From assembly GCF_036345155.1 (NCBI RefSeq), contig NZ_CP107772.1, positions 1,488,001 through 1,552,000 on the forward strand: 64,000 nt of DNA. Direction: 5' to 3'. The stretch is from Streptomyces sp. NBC_00582 (GTDB taxonomy: Bacteria; Actinomycetota; Actinomycetes; Streptomycetales; Streptomycetaceae). This document shows positions 7,986 to 17,615 of the stretch, piece after piece (within the stretch, counting starts at the first letter, position 1; each line of letters begins with the position of its first letter). The notes below the pieces were generated by a model. It made no database searches, was not told where the DNA came from, and saw only the letters and a program-made list of their open reading frames with translations. A program made the position numbers and the translations under genes.

Positions 7986-9188
7986 ATGACGTTCTCGCTC
8001 GGCATCGTCGGGGCCGGCCAGTTCTCCGGCCAGTTCGCGACGCTGTTCCAGGCCCACCCCGGCGTAGGTGACGTGTACGTCACCGATCTGCTGCCCGAGC
8101 GGGCCGAACAACTCGTCTCTGCGCAGGGGCTCGCCGGCACCTTCCCCTCGTACGAGGCGATGCTGGAGTCACCGGCGGTCGACGCCGTCGCGATCTTCAC
8201 CCAGCGCTGGACCCACGGCCCCCTGGTGCTCCAGGGGCTGAACGCCGGCAAGCACGTGTACTCCGCCGTCCCCATGGCGATCAGCACGGAGGAGATCGCG
8301 GCGATCATCGACGCCGTCAGGGCGACCGGGCTGACGTACATGATGGGCGAGACCAGCCAGTACAACCCGGCGACCGTGCACGCCCGCAACCAGATCGCCG
8401 AGGGCGCCTTCGGGCGGCTCTTCTACGCCGAGGGCGACTACGTCCACGACATGGACCTCGGGTTCTACGACGCGTACCGGTACAGCGGTGGTGAGGACTG
8501 GAAGGCCACCGCCAGCTATCCCCCGCTGCTGTACCCGACGCACTCGGTGGGCGGGGTGCTGGGCGCCTGGCAGACGCACGCGGTGAGCGTGTCGGCGATC
8601 GGGGTGGTGGACGAGCGCGGCGACGGCGTCTTCGACAAGGACGTCAGCCGGTTCGGGAACGACTTCTCCAACGCGACCGCGCTGTTCGAGGTAGCGGGCG
8701 GCGGCTCGTTCCGTACGAACGAGTTCCGGCGGGTGGGCTATCCCTCGCACATCCGGGAGTCCCGTTTCCGCTTCTTCGGTACGGAGGCGAGCATGGAGCA
8801 GCTCGCCACGGTGGCACTGTGGCAGGACAAGCAGGGCGTCAAGGACATCAGCGAGCTCCTGGAGCCCAAGCCCACCCTCTCCCCCGACGACCCGTCGCTG
8901 CGGCACATCGCGCCGGAGCTGCGGGCCGCCTTCACCTCCGGCTCGGCGCCGGTGCACGACCGCTCGCGGCTGCCGCGGGAGTTCGACGAGCTGCACAACG
9001 GGCACGAGGGCAGCCACCACTTCCTGGTGGACGACTTCGTGACGGCCGTCAACACCCGCACGCTGCCGTCGGTGAACGCCTGGGTCGCGGCCCGCTACAC
9101 CCTGCCGGGCGTGATCGCGCACGAGTCGGCACGGCAGGGCGGGGTGCGGCTGGAGATCCCGGACTTCGGGGACGCGCCGGAGAGCTGA
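7986..9188 (+). CDS. Gfo/Idh/MocA-family NAD(P)-dependent oxidoreductase
   Basis: This is a 400-residue cytoplasmic dehydrogenase. The Rossmann motif is at the N-terminus (GIVGAGQFSG), followed by DLLPERAEQL and the family signature ILxHYSAVPMAI-like segment seen as GKHVYSAVPMAISTEE. The C-terminal domain starts about residue 130 (GETSQYNPATVHARN). These enzymes oxidise or epimerise sugars, inositols and related polyols. With a divergent ROK regulator the likely job is catabolism of a sugar or its derivative, but the substrate cannot be read from the sequence. A weak GAAGGG precedes the ATG. The operator at 7921-7935 overlaps its probable promoter. No transporter is adjacent, so uptake must be encoded elsewhere. 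Confidence 0.9.
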   Translation: MTFSLGIVGAGQFSGQFATLFQAHPGVGDVYVTDLLPERAEQLVSAQGLAGTFPSYEAMLESPAVDAVAIFTQRWTHGPLVLQGLNAGKHVYSAVPMAISTEEIAAIIDAVRATGLTYMMGETSQYNPATVHARNQIAEGAFGRLFYAEGDYVHDMDLGFYDAYRYSGGEDWKATASYPPLLYPTHSVGGVLGAWQTHAVSVSAIGVVDERGDGVFDKDVSRFGNDFSNATALFEVAGGGSFRTNEFRRVGYPSHIRESRFRFFGTEASMEQLATVALWQDKQGVKDISELLEPKPTLSPDDPSLRHIAPELRAAFTSGSAPVHDRSRLPREFDELHNGHEGSHHFLVDDFVTAVNTRTLPSVNAWVAARYTLPGVIAHESARQGGVRLEIPDFGDAPES

Positions 9189-9221
9189 GCCACCGGCCGG
9201 GATCCCGTGGGCCGGGTGCCG

Positions 9222-9917
9222 TCAGGTGCCCGGCTTGCGGCCGTAGACGAAGACGTCGTCGCCGTTCTTCAGCAGCGACCAGTACTTCTTGGCGGTGGCC
9301 GTCGTCATGTTGACGCAGCCGTGCGAGCCCGGCGGATTCCACATGCTGAGGTTGACCGAGTGGAAGGCCTGGCCGCCGTCGAAGAACTGGCTGTACGGCA
9401 TCGGCACGTTGTAGAGGGTCGAGACGTGGTCGATGTCACGCCAGTAGATCTTCTTCAGCCCGGTGCGGGTCTCGTATCCGTTGCGGCCCGTGCGGACCGG
9501 GACGGGGCCGTAGACGAGCCTGCTGCCGTCCTGGATCCAGCTGAGCTGGAGGGTGAGGTTGACGCAGGCGATCCGGCCCCTGTTGGTGGGGCACTTGCGG
9601 GCGGCGTTGGGGTTGTTGCCCACCGCCTTCTGCTTGTTCATGAGATCCATCACACCCCAGGTGACGGACCCGGCGTAGCCGATGTTCGGGGTGATGCCGT
9701 GCTTGTTCTGGAAGGCCTGGATGGCCCGGCAGTCGGCGGCCGACTGCCGACCGTCGACGGGCCGGCCGAGGAACTTCTCGACCTGCTTCTGGTACGGGCC
9801 GGCCTGTGTGGTGCAGGTCGCGGCCTGGGCGGGCGCGGCGCCCAGCACGAGCGTCAGCGGGGCCACCAGCCCCGTGACGCCGAGCGCGACGGCTCCTTTT
9901 CTGCGTATGTCCCCCAT
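9222..9917 (-). CDS. Secreted L,D-transpeptidase (YkuD domain)
   Basis: The 231-residue precursor has a signal peptide ending AQAA. A short N-terminal region with paired Cys follows (GRPVDGRQSAADCRAIQAFQ resembles a peptidoglycan-binding repeat). Next comes the YkuD catalytic domain, with the upstream His in AFHSVNL and the SHGCVN motif (nucleophile Cys201). Such enzymes make 3-3 cross-links in peptidoglycan or attach proteins to it, in the cell wall outside the membrane. The gene is convergent with the dehydrogenase and monocistronic as far as visible. The start is an ATG preceded by GAAAGAGGG. Confidence 0.93.
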   Translation of the reverse strand: MGDIRRKGAVALGVTGLVAPLTLVLGAAPAQAATCTTQAGPYQKQVEKFLGRPVDGRQSAADCRAIQAFQNKHGITPNIGYAGSVTWGVMDLMNKQKAVGNNPNAARKCPTNRGRIACVNLTLQLSWIQDGSRLVYGPVPVRTGRNGYETRTGLKKIYWRDIDHVSTLYNVPMPYSQFFDGGQAFHSVNLSMWNPPGSHGCVNMTTATAKKYWSLLKNGDDVFVYGRKPGT

Positions 9918-10022
9918 GGGTGCCCTCTTTCCGGCGCGGTTGCGGTCTCGACAACCTAGACCGGTGGGCGGAGGCTGTGGTTGTGGTTCCGCTCACCCTG
10001 TGACGAAACGGTGAACTTCCTG

Positions 10023-10620
10023 TCAGTACGGCACCTCCGGCGGGCACGGCGCAGGAGGCCCACCGCACGGGTCAGCACGTCCGGGCCGGCCGTGTACGGC
10101 AGCCGGAGGTGGTGGGTGAGGGGGGCGCGGTCGGCGGCGAGGTCGTCGTCCAGCAGCTCGCAGGCGATGAGCTGTTTCCAGGGGCGGTGGGGAGAGCTGC
10201 GCCTGGAGGGGGTGGGCGCACAGGTCCCGTACGAGGTCGGCGCGGGCCCGGATCCAGCCGATCCCGAGGCCGCTCCACACCGTCTTGCTCAGGGAGCCGG
10301 TCTGGATCACGCCGGGGCCGGCGAGCGGGGATTCGGCGCCGGACGGGGTGCGCAGGTCGAGGTCGCGCATCGTCTCATCGGCGATCACCGTGAGGAGGAG
10401 GCGCGCGGTCCGCGGCGGTCATGTGCGCGCCGGTGGGGTTCTGGAAGTCGGGGACGAGGTAGGCAGTCGGACGCCCCGCGTGTGGACGGCCGCCGCCAGG
10501 TGGGCGAGGTCCCGGCTGTCGCGGGCCGACACCGGCAGCGCCAGCAGACGGGCCCGGCGGCGCCGGCAGACGCGCCCGGCGGCGGCGCAGCACGGCGAGG
10601 GCGCCGTGTCCGCCCCGGTG
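10023..10620 (-). pseudogene. Decayed MocR-type (GntR/aminotransferase-fold) regulator
   Basis: Three minus-strand frames each carry a consecutive piece of one aminotransferase-like domain. LLALPVSARDSRDLAHLAAA is followed, after a shift at about 10465, by TAYLVPDFQNPTGAHMTAAD. After a second shift at about 10400 comes LLTVIADETMRDLDL, then the PLP-lysine motif GSLSKTVWSGLGIGWIRA and LVRDLCAHPLQAQLSP. The order and motifs are those of the C-terminal domain of MocR regulators. No GntR winged helix is visible upstream, so the 5' end is missing as well. With two frameshifts plus truncation this is a dead gene. Confidence 0.75.
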
Positions 10621-11081
10621 CGGCCCCCGGTCCCGCCGCCCTGCCGGACGAGGGCGCGGGGGCCGAGACGGCCCTCGCGCGGTTCGCCGAGCGGTGGGCG
10701 CCGGGCTCCTCCGGTTCCGCCGGGCCCGGCTGTCCGGGCTTCGTGACGGGCGGTGCGACGCCTGCCTCGGTCGCCGGGGACCGGCTGACGGCGGCGTACG
10801 ACCAGAACGTCTCCGGGGCCGCCGGGTCCTGGGCCGCGGCCCTGGAGCGGGAGACGGTGGCCTGGCTGCGGGAGTTTCGGACTGGGTGGGGAGCACTCGG
10901 GGGCGATGGTCACCGGAGCGACGGTGTGCCGGTCGGGGCCCGCCGGGCTCTCTCACCTCGGCGCTGTCCCGCTGAAGCCCGCCGTGCCGAGCGCGGCGCC
11001 GCCGCGCGCACGACAAGTGAAAGGATCTGCACGCGCCGTTGAGCGCCTTCACCACGTCGACGGAACGGAGACCCTGCGGGC
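10621..11081. other. Gap without a convincing gene
   Basis: Roughly 460 bp between the MocR remnant and the next gene. A plus-strand frame at about 10640-10900 (TALARFAERW, then GDRLTAAYDQNVSG and TVAWLREFRTGW) is mildly protein-like and may be another remnant. It has no clear start and I cannot assign a family. No operator or terminator stood out. Confidence 0.35.
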
Positions 11082-11618
11082 ATGTCCGCGTTCATCCAGC
11101 AACTCCCGGCTCTCATAGGGGTCGTGATCGGTGCCCTCGGTTCGTATCTGGCGGTGGTGCGCAGCGACCGGGCCCGGTTCGGGCGGGAGCAGGCGGCCCG
11201 CTGGGAGGAGCGGCGTCTTTCGGTGTACGCCGACTACGCGCAGGCGTTGAAGAGGTCGGTGATCCTCACGTACCGCGTCTCCGCGCACCTCGGCAACGAC
11301 CCGCATCCGCATCCGATGTCACTGGCGGAGGCCGAGCCGCTGCTGGCGGAGGCGACCGACGGGCGCGACCCGGCCGGGGAGGCGCTGATCATGCTGGGCA
11401 GCCGGGACGTGGTGGAGCGGGCGCGGGTGTGGGTGCGGGTGGTGATGGACATGGAAGCGTTCCTGCGGACGGGGACCGTTGACCCCGACGCCTGGCAGCG
11501 GCTCCTGGAACGGCAGCGCGCCGGCCGGGAGGGCTACTACACGGCCGTACGCGAGGACCTGGCGCTGCCGCCGGGGCATCCGGCGCGCTGGCCCTCGCTG
11601 TCGGCGTCCGGCGAGTGA
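11082..11618 (+). CDS. Membrane-anchored hypothetical protein (178 aa)
   Basis: A single N-terminal hydrophobic helix (LPALIGVVIGALGSYLAVV) is followed directly by a charged, helical cytoplasmic or periplasmic part (RFGREQAARWEERRLSVYAD). That part is rich in Arg, Glu and Ala and continues to the end. The pattern matches short conserved actinobacterial proteins of unknown function that look like coiled-coil membrane anchors. No catalytic motif can be seen. The start is the ATG at 11082, supported by GGAGACC about 8 nt upstream. It converges on the SDR gene with only 4 bp between the stop codons. Confidence 0.75.
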   Translation: MSAFIQQLPALIGVVIGALGSYLAVVRSDRARFGREQAARWEERRLSVYADYAQALKRSVILTYRVSAHLGNDPHPHPMSLAEAEPLLAEATDGRDPAGEALIMLGSRDVVERARVWVRVVMDMEAFLRTGTVDPDAWQRLLERQRAGREGYYTAVREDLALPPGHPARWPSLSASGE

Positions 11619-11622
11619 GGGC

Positions 11623-12537
11623 TCAGCGGTAGCCCGTCACGTCCGCCGGTTTCCCCGCGTCCTGGACCTCGACCAGGTAGCGCCAGGCGTCGGGGCGGCT
11701 GCCGTCGAGGTCCGTGAAGCCGTAGACGGGGGCCAGGCCTCCGCTGGAGAGGGACTGCCCGTTGAAGCGGGCCACGTCGGGGTCGGCGGCGAGGGCGGCG
11801 ACGGCCCGGCCGACGTAACGGGGCGTCTCGGAGATGGCGAAGTGGGGGTGACGGTCGAGGGCGTCGCGCCAGGTGTCCTCGGTGACCCCGAAGGCGTCGA
11901 GCATGATCTCCGAGCGCAGCCAGCCGGGGGTCAGGGCGACGGCGGTGGCGCCGCGCGGGCCCAGTTCATGACCGAGGGAGAACGCCATGCGCACCACGGA
12001 CGTCTTGGCGAGGTCGTAGAAGAGGTTGACGCGGTAGGTGGCGCGGTTGTACTCGGCGGTGCCGTCGGTCATCTCCACGACCAGGCCGCCGGGGTGGCGC
12101 AGCAGGAGCGGGAGCGCGTGGTGGCTGGTGATCGCGTGGGTCTCCACGGCGAGCCGCAGCAGTCTGAGGCCGTTGTCGAGGTCGTGCTCCCAGACGGGGG
12201 TGTCCCATTGGAAGAGGTGTTCGGCGCCCCAGATGTCGTTGACGAGGACGTCGAGCCGGCCCTGCTCGGCGTCGATGCGGTCGACGAGCGCCCTGACCCG
12301 GGTGGGTTCGAGGTGGTCGGTGGGTACGGCGATGCCGCGCCCGCCTGCCTCGGTGACCAGGTCGGCGGTGTCCTCGACGGTCTCGGGGCGGTCGTACTCG
12401 GAGCGGCGGTCGCGGGTGGTGCGTCCCGTCACGTAGACGGTGGCGCCCGCCGCGCCCAGTTCGACGGCGATCCCCCGTCCGGCGCCTCTCGTGGCTCCCG
12501 CCACCAGTGCGACCCTGCCCTCCAGCGGACCCGGCAT
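11623..12537 (-). CDS. Short-chain dehydrogenase/reductase (SDR)
   Basis: This 304-residue enzyme has a nucleotide-binding loop VAGATRGAGRG near the start, then VYVTGRTT, which is typical of NADP-preferring classical SDRs. The catalytic pair is YxxxK, seen as YDLAK in VNLFYDLAKTSVVRM. The proline-glycine turn before the substrate loop is present as LTPGWLRSE. At 304 residues it is longer than the usual 250 because of a C-terminal extension (RFNGQSLSSGGLAPVYGF). It is cytosolic, and the substrate is unknown. The start at MPGPLEGRVAL fits the fold. Reading further upstream gives Arg-rich non-coding sequence. No operon partner. Confidence 0.9.
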   Translation of the reverse strand: MPGPLEGRVALVAGATRGAGRGIAVELGAAGATVYVTGRTTRDRRSEYDRPETVEDTADLVTEAGGRGIAVPTDHLEPTRVRALVDRIDAEQGRLDVLVNDIWGAEHLFQWDTPVWEHDLDNGLRLLRLAVETHAITSHHALPLLLRHPGGLVVEMTDGTAEYNRATYRVNLFYDLAKTSVVRMAFSLGHELGPRGATAVALTPGWLRSEIMLDAFGVTEDTWRDALDRHPHFAISETPRYVGRAVAALAADPDVARFNGQSLSSGGLAPVYGFTDLDGSRPDAWRYLVEVQDAGKPADVTGYR

Positions 12538-12631
12538 GTCCGGCCTCCTCACGCGTTCCTCGGTCAGTGACACGAGGGTCGCGCGGAAGCCGGACGTCTT
12601 CTGTCGCCTTTTCCGAGGAGCTTGCCGGGTG

Positions 12632-13012
12632 TCACCCGGTGGGGCGCAGCCGGTCCGCGAGTTCGGCTTCGTCGGCCACGAACCAGAGCTGGCGGCCCCG
12701 GTTCGACTCGTACACGAAGTCACGCAGGGCGGAGGACTCCGCGAGGTGCCGGGAGATGTCGCCGACGACGGCCAGCCGCAGCCGGTACGTGGCGAACTTC
12801 TGCACGACCGCGCCCGCGACCTGCGACCGCAGCCGGAAGAACTCCTCCCCGCATCGCTCGGCGGGGACCGCGACCAGCTCCGCGTCCTGTCCCATCGCGT
12901 CGCCGACGAGATCGAGCGCGGCGCGCTCCCCGTCCAGAGCCGGCCCCTCGGGGGCGCAGCGCAGGACGCGGGTGGTGTGCAGGGTCGTGAGCGTGGTCGC
13001 GGTGGTGGTCAT
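12632..13012 (-). CDS. DUF4180 domain-containing protein
   Basis: This 126-residue protein runs over an alpha/beta domain with LVGDAMGQDAELVAVPAERC, VQKFATYRLRLAVVGDIS and FVYESNRGRQLWFV. These segments are distinctive of DUF4180, a small family often found next to regulators and suspected of stress or signalling roles. Its length equals the usual family length. Start at the ATG at 13012, since the ORF extends only 8 codons further upstream. Gaps of 94 bp downstream to the SDR start and 57 bp upstream to the MBL gene make co-transcription with the upstream pair possible. The function is not known. Confidence 0.8.
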   Translation of the reverse strand: MTTTATTLTTLHTTRVLRCAPEGPALDGERAALDLVGDAMGQDAELVAVPAERCGEEFFRLRSQVAGAVVQKFATYRLRLAVVGDISRHLAESSALRDFVYESNRGRQLWFVADEAELADRLRPTG

Positions 13013-13069
13013 GCGGCTGATCGTATGGGGGCCCACGACCGTGCGCGCGTCGCTTTCCCGCCAACGGCG

Positions 13070-13699
13070 TCAGTGTCCGCGCGCGATCCACTCCTCCAGG
13101 TGGGGTGCCTCCGCGCCGATGGTCGTGGCGTCGCCGTGGCCGGTGAGCACCTTGGTCTCGGGCGGGAGGGAGAGCAGCTTCTCCCGGATCGAGGTGATGA
13201 TCGTCGCGAAGTGGGAGTAGGAGCGGCCGGTGGCGCCGGGGCCGCCCTGGAACAGGGTGTCGCCGGTGAACAGGACGCCCAGGCCGGGGTCGTACAGGCA
13301 GACCGCGCCGGGCGCGTGCCCCGGGGTGTGCAGGACGGTCAGGTCGGCGCCGGCGGCCTCGATGACCTGCCCGTCGGCCAGATGGGCGTCGGGCTCGCGG
13401 CCCGGGTGGGTGAGCTTCCACAGCGGCAGGTCGTCGGGGTGCAGCCAGATGGTCGCGCCGGTCAGCTCCGCGAGGGCGGGGGCCGCGCCGATGTGGTCGT
13501 TGTGGGCGTGGGTGCACACGATGGCGGTCAGTCGGCGGTCGCCGACGGCCTCGGCGATGGCGGTGGCGTCATGGGCGGCGTCGATGACGATCGCCTCGTG
13601 GTCGTCGCCGACGATCCAGACGTTGTTGTCCACGTCCCAGGTGCCGCCGTCGAGGCTGAACTGGCCCGAGGTGACGAGACGTTCGATACGGGCGGCCAT
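13070..13699 (-). CDS. MBL-fold metallohydrolase coupled to mscR
   Basis: This 209-residue metallo-beta-lactamase-fold hydrolase has the metal motif THAHNDHIG, then the third His in LHTPGHAPGAVCLY, an Asp in FTGDTLFQ and a last His in LTGHGDATT. All the di-zinc ligands are present. Glyoxalase II-like and thioester hydrolases have this pattern. Its ATG overlaps the mscR stop (TGATG), so the two are translationally coupled. Mycobacteria show the same gene order (Rv2259-Rv2260). The likely job is hydrolysis of S-formylmycothiol, or another step following the dehydrogenase, to release formate and mycothiol. That assignment rests on context. Confidence 0.9.
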   Translation of the reverse strand: MAARIERLVTSGQFSLDGGTWDVDNNVWIVGDDHEAIVIDAAHDATAIAEAVGDRRLTAIVCTHAHNDHIGAAPALAELTGATIWLHPDDLPLWKLTHPGREPDAHLADGQVIEAAGADLTVLHTPGHAPGAVCLYDPGLGVLFTGDTLFQGGPGATGRSYSHFATIITSIREKLLSLPPETKVLTGHGDATTIGAEAPHLEEWIARGH

Positions 13700-14784
13700 C
13701 ACAGCACCACCACCGAGCGCAGGACGTCTCCGTGGTGCATCCGCTCGAACGCCTTCTCCACCTCGTCCAGTTGGATGGTCTCGGTGACGAACGCGGCCAG
13801 GTCCAGGCGCCCTTGCTGGTGCAGGTCGATCAGCATCGGGAAGTCACGGGAGGGCAGGCAGTCGCCGTACCAGGAGGACTTCAGGGAGCCGCCGCGCCCG
13901 AAGACGTCCAGGAGCGGGAGTTCGAGCTTCATCTCGGGGGTGGGTACGCCGACCAGGACGACCGTGCCGGCCAGGTCACGGCCGTAGAAGGCCTGCCGGT
14001 ACGTCTCCGGGCGGCCGACCGCCTCGATGACGACGTCCGCGCCGAAGCCGCCGGTCAGCTCGCGGATCGCCTCCACGGCGTCGGTCTCCTTGGAGTTGAC
14101 CGTGTGGGTGGCGCCCATCTTCTTCGCGGTCGCCAGCTTGCGGTCGTCGATGTCCACGGCGATGATCTTCGCCGCGCCCGCCAGGTTCGCCCCGGCGATC
14201 GCCGCGTCGCCCACGCCTCCGCAGCCGATCACGGCGACGGTGTCGCCGCGGCCGACGTTGCCGGTGTTGATCGCCGCACCGATGCCCGCCATCACGCCAC
14301 AGCCCAGGAGCCCGGCCACGGCCGGCGACACCGACGGGTCGACCTTGGTGCACTGCCCGGCCGCCACCAGTGTCTTCTCGGCGAAGGCGCCGATCCCGAG
14401 GGCCGGGGACAGCTCGGTGCCGTCGGTCAGGGTCATCCTCTGCCTGGCGTTGTGCGTGTCGAAGCAGTACCACGGGCGTCCCCGCAGACAGGCCCGGCAC
14501 TGCCCGCACACCGCGCGCCAGTTCAGGATGACGAAGTCACCGGGGGCGACATCCGTGACGCCCTCGCCGACCGACTCGACGACACCCGCGGCCTCGTGGC
14601 CCAGCAGGAACGGGAACTCGTCGTTGATCCCGCCCTGCTTGTAGTGCAGATCGGTGTGGCACACCCCGCACGCCTGGATCCGGACGACGGCCTCCCCGGG
14701 GCCGGGGTCGGGGATCACGATCGTCTCCACCCGTACCGGCTCGTTCCTGCCCGGTGCGATCACTCCGCGTACTTCCTGCGGCAT
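13699..14784 (-). CDS. mscR: S-(hydroxymethyl)mycothiol dehydrogenase
   Basis: This 361-residue zinc-dependent alcohol dehydrogenase oxidises the formaldehyde-mycothiol adduct, the actinobacterial counterpart of glutathione-dependent formaldehyde dehydrogenase. It shows the catalytic zinc site ([10 protein letters not shown] and [15 protein letters not shown]), the structural zinc Cys cluster ([15 protein letters not shown]) and the NAD loop [11 protein letters not shown]. The N-terminus [17 protein letters not shown] is typical of MscR. It forms a coupled operon with the MBL hydrolase downstream. The start at 14784 follows a GAAAGGGG. Formaldehyde or nitrosothiol (MscR also reduces S-nitrosomycothiol) may be the true signal. 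No regulator is adjacent. Confidence 0.92.
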   Translation of the reverse strand: MPQEVRGVIAPGRNEPVRVETIVIPDPGPGEAVVRIQACGVCHTDLHYKQGGINDEFPFLLGHEAAGVVESVGEGVTDVAPGDFVILNWRAVCGQCRACLRGRPWYCFDTHNARQRMTLTDGTELSPALGIGAFAEKTLVAAGQCTKVDPSVSPAVAGLLGCGVMAGIGAAINTGNVGRGDTVAVIGCGGVGDAAIAGANLAGAAKIIAVDIDDRKLATAKKMGATHTVNSKETDAVEAIRELTGGFGADVVIEAVGRPETYRQAFYGRDLAGTVVLVGVPTPEMKLELPLLDVFGRGGSLKSSWYGDCLPSRDFPMLIDLHQQGRLDLAAFVTETIQLDEVEKAFERMHHGDVLRSVVVL

Positions 14785-14943
14785 GGTGCTGCCCCTTTCT
14801 TCGGCGGTCATCCGTCCCAGGTCCGACCCTACGCGTGACGGAGCGGTGAGAGCACGGCCGACCACCCCGGAACCCCTCCTTGCGACCACGCTCGGCGACC
14901 GCCGTCGTAGCCTGAGGGCTCCGTCCGAACGCCGAGGAGCCCC

Positions 14944-16698
14944 GTGAGCAACGCAGAGACAGCCGGCATACGGCCCCCGTGGCGGCTGCTGCTCGACTAT
15001 GTACGGCCGCACCGCTGGACCCTGCTCGCGGGGGCGCTGCTCTCGCTGGTCACCGGAGCCACCGGGCTGCTGCTGCCGCTCGTGGCACGGGGGTTGATCG
15101 ACGATCTGTCCCACGACCGCGCCATCACCGGCGCGTTGCTCGCCCTGACCGGGCTGGTCGTCGCCAACGCGGCGCTCGGGGCACTGGGTTCGTACGTGCT
15201 GCGGCGCACGGCCGAGTCGGTGGTGCTGGGCGCGCGGCGGGCGCTGTCGTCGTATCTGCTGCGGCTGCGGATCCCGGCCGTGGACCGCAGCGAGCCCGGC
15301 GACCTGATGGCCCGCATCACCTCCGACACGACCCTGCTGCGCGAGGTCACCACCGACTCACTGGTGGGCCTCGGCACCGGAGGGCTCACCCTGGCCGCGA
15401 CCGTGGTGATGATGGGGCTCGTCGACCCGGTGCTGCTCGCGGTGACCCTCGCGGTGATCCTGTGCGCGGGTGCGGTGCTCGGGCTGATCGTGCCCCGGAT
15501 CAACCGGGCGAGCCGGCAGGCGCAGGACGCGGTCGGGGTGATGGGGGCCTCGCTGGAGCGGGTGCTGGGCGCGCTGCGCACGGTGAAGGCGTCGGGCGCC
15601 GAGTACCGGGAGGAGGAGACGCTGCACACGGCCGCCGAGGAGTCGTGGCGGCAGAGCGTGCGCGCCGCCAAGTGGTCGGCGGCGGCCGGGAACACGGCGG
15701 GGCTCGCGATGCAGGGCGCGTTCATCACCGTGCTGGCGGTGGGCGGGGCACGGGTCGCGACCGGGGCGATCGGCGTCGGCACGCTGGTGGCGTTCCTGCT
15801 GTACGTCTTCTATCTGATGTCGCCGATCCAGCAGGTCGTGGGGGCGGTCACCCAGTACCAGACGGGTGCGGCGGCGCTCAGCCGGATCCAGGAGGCGCTG
15901 CGGCTGCCCGCCGAACCGGCCGCCCGGCCCGCCCCGCTGCCCTCCCCCGCCGCCGAACCCGCCTCGCTCTCCTTCACCGACGTCCGTTTCCGGTACGCCG
16001 AGGATCTGCCGTACGTCCACCACCAAGTGACGTTCGACGTCCCGGCGCGGGGCATGACGGCGTTCGTCGGACCGTCGGGCGCCGGCAAGACCACGGTGTT
16101 CTCGCTCATCGAGCGGTTCTACGACCCCGAGTCGGGCACGATCCGTCTGGACGGCCGCGCCCTCGCCGACTGGGACCTGCCGCTGCTGCGCTCGTCCATC
16201 GGGTACGTCGAGCAGGACGCGCCCGTGCTGTCCGGCTCGCTGCGCGCCAATCTGCTGCTGGGCAACCCGGAGGCGGACGACGACACCGTGCGCCGGGTGC
16301 TGAAGACGACCCGGCTGGACGGGCTGGTCGCCCGGCTGCCGCAGGGTCTCGAGACGCTGGTCGGACACCGGGGGACGAAGCTGTCCGGCGGGGAGCGGCA
16401 GCGGGTGGCCATCGCCCGCGCCCTGCTGCGCCGGCCCCGGCTGCTGCTGCTCGACGAGGCGACCTCGCAGCTCGACGCGGTGAACGAGGCGGCGCTGCGG
16501 GACACGGTCGCCGATGTCGCCCGGACGACGACGGTGCTGGTCGTCGCGCACCGGCTGTCGACGGTGACGACGGCCGACCGGATCGTGGTCATGGACGCGG
16601 GCCGGGTGCGGGCGGTGGGAACGCACCGTGAGCTGGTCACGGGCGATCCGCTCTACGCGGAGCTGGCGGCCACGCAGTTCCTGGCGACGGCGGAGTGA
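14944..16698 (+). CDS. ABC exporter, fused permease-ATPase half-transporter
   Basis: The 584-residue protein has a six-helix type-1 exporter domain (about residues 15-300) and a C-terminal ATPase with Walker [10 protein letters not shown]-loop, signature [15 protein letters not shown], Walker [10 protein letters not shown] and H-loop AHRLST. Half-transporters of this sort work as dimers and expel drugs, lipids or peptides. GTG start with a GAGGAG 4-9 nt upstream. No peptidase domain and no accessory gene are adjacent, so it probably homodimerises. The next gene converges from 16775, and a divergent promoter with mscR lies in the 159-bp gap. The substrate is unknown. Confidence 0.92.
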   Translation: MSNAETAGIRPPWRLLLDYVRPHRWTLLAGALLSLVTGATGLLLPLVARGLIDDLSHDRAITGALLALTGLVVANAALGALGSYVLRRTAESVVLGARRALSSYLLRLRIPAVDRSEPGDLMARITSDTTLLREVTTDSLVGLGTGGLTLAATVVMMGLVDPVLLAVTLAVILCAGAVLGLIVPRINRASRQAQDAVGVMGASLERVLGALRTVKASGAEYREEETLHTAAEESWRQSVRAAKWSAAAGNTAGLAMQGAFITVLAVGGARVATGAIGVGTLVAFLLYVFYLMSPIQQVVGAVTQYQTGAAALSRIQEALRLPAEPAARPAPLPSPAAEPASLSFTDVRFRYAEDLPYVHHQVTFDVPARGMTAFVGPSGAGKTTVFSLIERFYDPESGTIRLDGRALADWDLPLLRSSIGYVEQDAPVLSGSLRANLLLGNPEADDDTVRRVLKTTRLDGLVARLPQGLETLVGHRGTKLSGGERQRVAIARALLRRPRLLLLDEATSQLDAVNEAALRDTVADVARTTTVLVVAHRLSTVTTADRIVVMDAGRVRAVGTHRELVTGDPLYAELAATQFLATAE

Positions 16699-16774
16699 GG
16701 CGAGGGGGCCGCCGGGAGGGGGGCCGCCGCCCGGCGGGAAGCCCCGGGCGGCGGCCCCGCGGAAGACCGGCGGT

Positions 16775-17074
16775 TCAGGTCCGGATCCCGGGGAGCAGCC
16801 CGGTGACGGGGCCGGCGAGGTCGGTGACCTGGTGCAGTTCGTTCAGCTTGGTGAGCTGGTGCACGTTGTTCAGCTCGGCCAGTTGGCGGGAGACCGGGGG
16901 CAGCTCGGCCCGGTGCTCCGCCGGGAACCCGTTCGCGACGAGCGAGTCGAGCAGGGCCATCGGGCCGATCCGGCCGGTGTCGGGGGCTTCGGCCGCGTTC
17001 GCCAGGGGCGCGGCGAGGCCGGTGACCCCGGCGGCGAGAGCGGCGACGGCGACGATGCGGCGAGGGGAGATCAT
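16775..17074 (-). CDS. Small secreted protein with LNxxHQ-type repeats
   Basis: The 99-residue precursor has a clear signal peptide (RIVAVAALAAGVTGLAAPLA, cleavage near ANA). The mature part is about 70 residues, without Cys. It contains two successive related units, ELNNVHQL and KLNELHQV, followed by TDLAGPVTGLLPG. Many Streptomyces secrete small proteins with such Gly/Leu-rich tails, but I cannot place it in a named family. No RBS stands out. It is convergent with the ABC exporter. Secretion is fairly certain. The role is unknown and could be structural. Confidence 0.7.
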   Translation of the reverse strand: MISPRRIVAVAALAAGVTGLAAPLANAAEAPDTGRIGPMALLDSLVANGFPAEHRAELPPVSRQLAELNNVHQLTKLNELHQVTDLAGPVTGLLPGIRT

Positions 17075-17246
17075 GACATCGGCAACGCGGCGGGCGCCCT
17101 CGCGGACACGGGTGGCGGACCGGGCTCACTCAGGAGGCGGAGCGCGGCGGCTGCGCTTGCCGAGGTCCGCGGGGCGGAGGACGCTCGAAGGGTGAGGGAC
17201 CGGCGGCCCGGCTCCCCTCGGTCCGCGGCCCTCCTAGGAGGTCACC

Positions 17247-17615
17247 ATGGGCAGCGCGTCACGTTCCGGCTTCTCCACGGACACCTTGCGCAGAGGCGTC
17301 GAGGGATCGACCGCCTCCGATCTGCTGTCGCTCTACGCGGACGACGCGGAACTGCGCATCGTCGACCGCAACACCCAGCCCAGCAGCCCCCGGGTGCTGC
17401 ACGGCCGGGCGGAGATCGGCGAACTGCTGGAGGACGTCTACAGCCGTGACATCAAGGCGCACAAGCTGGACGAGTGCATCGTCGCGGGCGACCGGGCCGC
17501 GTTCACCGAGTCCTGCGAGTACTCGGACGGTGTGCGCGTCCTGGCCGAGTCGATGATCACGTTGCGGGACGGCAAGATCGTCGAGCAGACGATGATCCAG
17601 GCATGGGACGAGTAG
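17247..17615 (+). CDS. SnoaL-like (NTF2-fold) domain protein
   Basis: This 122-residue protein has the NTF2/SnoaL-like layout: an N-terminal helix (LLSLYADDAELRIVD), strand-turn RVLHGRAEIGELLEDVY and a C-terminal sheet SMITLRDGKIVEQTMIQAWD. Proteins of this size bind small hydrophobic ligands or catalyse isomerisations, and many are of unknown activity. A near-consensus AGGAGG 5 bp before the ATG shows it is expressed. The gene stands alone, divergent from the small secreted protein at 16775-17074. The 276-bp stretch after it and before the GH27 gene holds a GC-rich ORF-like sequence without coding signs. Confidence 0.85.
   Translation: MGSASRSGFSTDTLRRGVEGSTASDLLSLYADDAELRIVDRNTQPSSPRVLHGRAEIGELLEDVYSRDIKAHKLDECIVAGDRAAFTESCEYSDGVRVLAESMITLRDGKIVEQTMIQAWDE

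Noticed and set aside
9200-9240. Hairpin between the dehydrogenase and the L,D-transpeptidase
   Set aside because: The stem is interrupted by mismatches and part of it lies in the coding end, so no safe terminator call.
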